This document shows positions 61,079-64,000 of a stretch of DNA of 64,000 nt, one piece after another. Every line of letters begins with the position of its first letter. Positions within the stretch are counted from its first letter, which is position 1. The DNA is from Brasenia schreberi (taxonomy: Eukaryota; Streptophyta; Magnoliopsida; Nymphaeales; Cabombaceae), in contig JAYKKT010000040.1 in assembly GCA_036023115.1 (NCBI GenBank), positions 3,407,501 through 3,471,500 of the forward strand, read 5' to 3'. A program made the position numbers and the translations under genes. The notes below the pieces were generated by a model. That model saw only the letters and a list, made by a program, of their open reading frames with translations, made no database searches and was not told the origin of the DNA.

Positions 61079-62842
61079 AGAGTACACGGAATTGATAGAT
61101 GGATGCACCCACTGTGTCTAGCACAAGTTTAATTATCATAAGAATTCTAAACTAAGAAAGAGTTAAGAAGTTATAGGAAATGAAGAGAATCTAGAATTTT
61201 TTTTAGGTGAGGTGATCTATAAGTTTCCTACTGCTTTTTTTTTGGTGCAGCAAGTTGCTGTCTTGGAAAACTAAGAGGCTGCATTCAAACCATTGACCAT
61301 TGTTATAATGAACGGTTTTAACCATGGGCTATCTTCTTTTTCGGTTTATTCCAAAAGCTCGAGTGAGGAAGCAGATGCCTCACCTTGCCATAACATAGAT
61401 TGACTTCAGTTTTAAGAAATTGATGCCCTAATATCGAAAGAAATAACGCCCCACCAGTAAACATACTTCAGACGACTTGTTTCATAAATAAATGAATATT
61501 AATAATACCATGCACCATGAAAAACAAGAATCATATAAAATGAGTTTTGTTAATCCTCATGTAGCATATGTACAGTTCGAACTCGAGCCAATCGATGGCA
61601 GATTCTCTAGCAACTTTTGGAATCAGGAACAAAGACGGTCAAGTAACATAATTTTTATGCACATTATTTCATGGCATCTGCTTATTAGAGCTGCCTTTTT
61701 TATGCACCCTGATACTCATGCATATGAATGCAAAGATAAAGTGCACGTGAGAGTATACACTCGTGATAGCTTTATGAAATTTTCTGTGACCAAAACATTA
61801 ACAAGTAGAAAGAGTGCATAGTTGTAATGCACCTACATCCATGCGTGCACACACACACATACGAGAGACATAACAAAAAGTATAAAAAGATAAATTTCAG
61901 CTCAATAAAAAATTATTTACAGCTCGTATTTCATATGCCCATAAATCGATGGACAATGAAAAGCACCACCTGCAAATGTACATGATGAATACTCATATTG
62001 ATTTATAAGAGAGCGAGAGATAATTTTATCACTTCGGGTTCAGAGAATCACGCAATGCAAAGTGAGAGAATGCCCTTGACTTCTAGACCACCAGTCACGG
62101 GTTTATTGTGTGAGCCTCTACCCTGCGTAGACCCTTACAGTGAAGATTCTATCCTTGAATTTTATGCTGCGGGCACCAATTAAAGTATACCTCCCACTCA
62201 GCCATGCTTTCCGCAGCAAATGAAAAGCAGCCATCGTAAGGCCCCTAAACAATCATTTAGTGAAAATGATTGAGCGATGACAACTAGAAGGTTGAAGCAG
62301 CGATCTTCGGAAGAAAATATATCTACCTCCATGCAGTGGCAATGCCTAAAGTCATATGGTATCGACTCAAGGAGGATGTTTATTTTCATTGCTTGACAAA
62401 TTCGGTGATTACTACGATTAACGTATGTTAACTCCTGATCAAATCACGGGTTAAGGTCAAACAAAAGATTAGTCGGCATCTGCATGCGCACTCTCAACCG
62501 GCCGGTGCAATCAAGCCCAAGAGAAGGCGATCACAAAAATCATACAGTTATCGAAGTACTAAAACCTTCCAATGTCGAGTTATGACCAGCTCATAAATGA
62601 CGTCGGAGGAAGGTCTTGAATGTTTAGCTTGTTACAGTTTCTCTTCTCGTTCTCTCTTTCGTTTTCTCCTTTTAAGGAATAGCTTGCCAGATTGAATGAG
62701 AATCATTGCAGCACTCAGTTCTTTATCACTTTCTGTTCACTTCTAAATCAATCTTTCCTTTTTAAACGACCTTCCGCCGTACATATTCATTAGTGAGAGA
62801 GTGAAGAGGGAAGGAAACAAAGGGATTTTACTTGACAGGATG

Positions 62843-64000
62843 TCAAAATCTATTTTGAGGATCTTGCGTACCTGCCATGAAAGCATTGTGGGGAGGTGGG
62901 TACAGGGAAGAAGAATCAATAATGCCGCCAGTGGTGGCATTCACAACATTATCAACCGAACCCACTTGGTGAAAATGGACGGTTGATTGATCCGGGCCTT
63001 GATCGTACAGGATTCCCTTGAATACATGACCACCTATGCTCATAGCCGTCTGGTACGCGTACTGTTCCTCTCCTTCCTCCACCGCACTTACTTTCACGCA
63101 CCTGAACACCGCCGGCGCGCTCACTTCCGCTGGCAAACTCCCTTCTCCCAAAAAAAAAAACATAAAGCCACCAGCAACCAAAACACGAAGCTCTTTGCCT
63201 AAAATAGTGCGAAGCTCAGCTAGAACACTTCACAGTGTTTTACAAGTCTAGAAATAAGAAAACCACCAGGAAAATATTGTAACAAACTCGATATCGCTGC
63301 AGATTAATGAAAACAAGGCAAAGAATTGATTAGAAAAGGGCTGTGTTGGGAAATCCGTAATAGAATGTGTAGAGTAGCTTTCTTCCCAAAACAAAAGAAA
63401 AAGATATGTATGAATAGATCGAGAAACGGGACTGTATTCCAGTAGGTCTCAAAATCAATCAGATCCTTTGTCATAAGGCTGATCCAGAACCCAAATTGGA
63501 GAATACAAGAAAACAGAAAGAACAACACAATATATGATATTATATATTGTAGAGGACCGTATTGTGAGATCAGTAAAATATGTATAAATGAAATCCTTTC
63601 ACAGAAAGGCTCAAGAAAAGGCCATATAGATAAGGAGAAAGGATCACGAGAACAGAGAAGAATGGAAACCGAATCCCATTAACCCCCGGAAAATGACTGA
63701 AATCTTTTTTCAGAAATATCGAAGAAAAAGCCGTTTTAGAGAGAGAAAAACGAGGCAAGGATCTCTGGCATACACGTATCTGGCAGGATCTAAAGAAGGA
63801 TAAAATTCGTGAGAATCACGCAATAGATCCCCAGAAAACCTAAATGGAAGGCTTTTTTTAGTACTGGGATTACCTGGCGTGAGTGATCCCCTTCTTGGTT
63901 TTTGTATGAGGTGTTGTTGTTGGCTTTGGCCGTGTTGGTGTTGGTTTGCTGCTACTGCTGCTACTGCTGCTGCTGCTGCCGCTAACTGTTGTTGTCTCTC
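62843..64000 (-). CDS. SHI/STY (SRS) family transcription factor, 5' end off window
   Basis: Plant-specific regulators of auxin biosynthesis and of style, stamen and lateral-root development. Exon 2 (62843-63144) encodes the IGGH domain: [40 protein letters not shown], then the C-terminal [15 protein letters not shown]. The last part of exon 1 (63874-64000) reads [11 protein letters not shown] and a Gln/His-rich linker, which is what follows the RING-like zinc finger in this family; the finger itself lies beyond position 64000. The intron is 63145-63873; exon 1 ends after one base of a codon and exon 2 supplies two, giving GSLPAEV after the junction. The acceptor follows a run of about 13 T. 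The end, TQDPQNRF, differs from the usual TQFFP-type ending. Intact as far as seen. Confidence 0.9.

Larger units (their letters stand above)
59385..62842. other. Intergenic block before the SHI gene
   Basis: No supported gene. Contains a (CGT)n run, one SINE and otherwise plain AT-rich sequence. ORFs such as 61492-61821 show no family motif. Confidence 0.65.

Noticed and set aside
1..64000. CRISPR arrays, operons, bacterial regulatory sites, rRNA or true tRNA genes
   Set aside because: Looked for and not seen; tRNA-like boxes occur only within SINEs.

Overview
This is plant nuclear DNA: spliceosomal introns, plant-specific gene families (B-box, SHI/STY, a B-class MIKC MADS gene), and AT-rich, microsatellite-dense intergenic space full of retroelement debris. 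The B-class MADS gene implies a flowering plant. Its AP3-like sequence recalls early-diverging lineages such as water lilies, but that is a weak inference made without a database search.

Layout. (1) 1-3180: minus-strand, decayed RTE-type LINE. (2) 4506-6628: minus-strand double B-box gene, three exons. (3) About 6.9-19.8 kb: gene-poor, with MITEs, SINEs, compound microsatellites and a wrecked Ty1-copia element (15.3-18.9 kb). (4) 19857-21110: intact single-exon secreted LRR protein, minus strand. (5) 21.2-28.3 kb: intergenic. (6) 28351-37999: seven-exon minus-strand gene for a microspherule-N plus FHA protein (EMB1967-like). Its 4.6-kb fourth intron holds a segmental duplication and a miniature RTE derivative. 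(7) 38-42.7 kb: intergenic, with SINEs. (8) 42754-43970: seven-exon plus-strand AP3/DEF-like MADS gene with an open frame but a divergent C-terminus. (9) 44-48.8 kb: repeats. (10) 48885-55774: coatomer alpha (alpha-COP) pseudogene, broken by deletions, frameshifts and a nonsense codon, and carrying a near full-length RTE LINE with a 16-bp target-site duplication. (11) 55925-59384: minus-strand non-autonomous LTR element with a captured receptor-like-kinase fragment, abutting the alpha-COP remnant. (12) 59.4-62.8 kb: intergenic. (13) 62843-64000: SHI/STY transcription factor, minus strand, 5' end outside the window.

The live genes (B-box, LRR, FHA, MADS, SHI) form no obvious pathway or cluster. 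The most notable content is the mobile DNA: six copies of one RTE family, including a roughly 208-bp derivative that keeps only the two ends; an LTR element carrying a kinase fragment; a multi-copy tRNA-type SINE family; and MITEs whose ends merge into (TA)n(GA)n microsatellites. All exon structures were worked out by hand from splice signals and reading frame; no alignment or database search was run.
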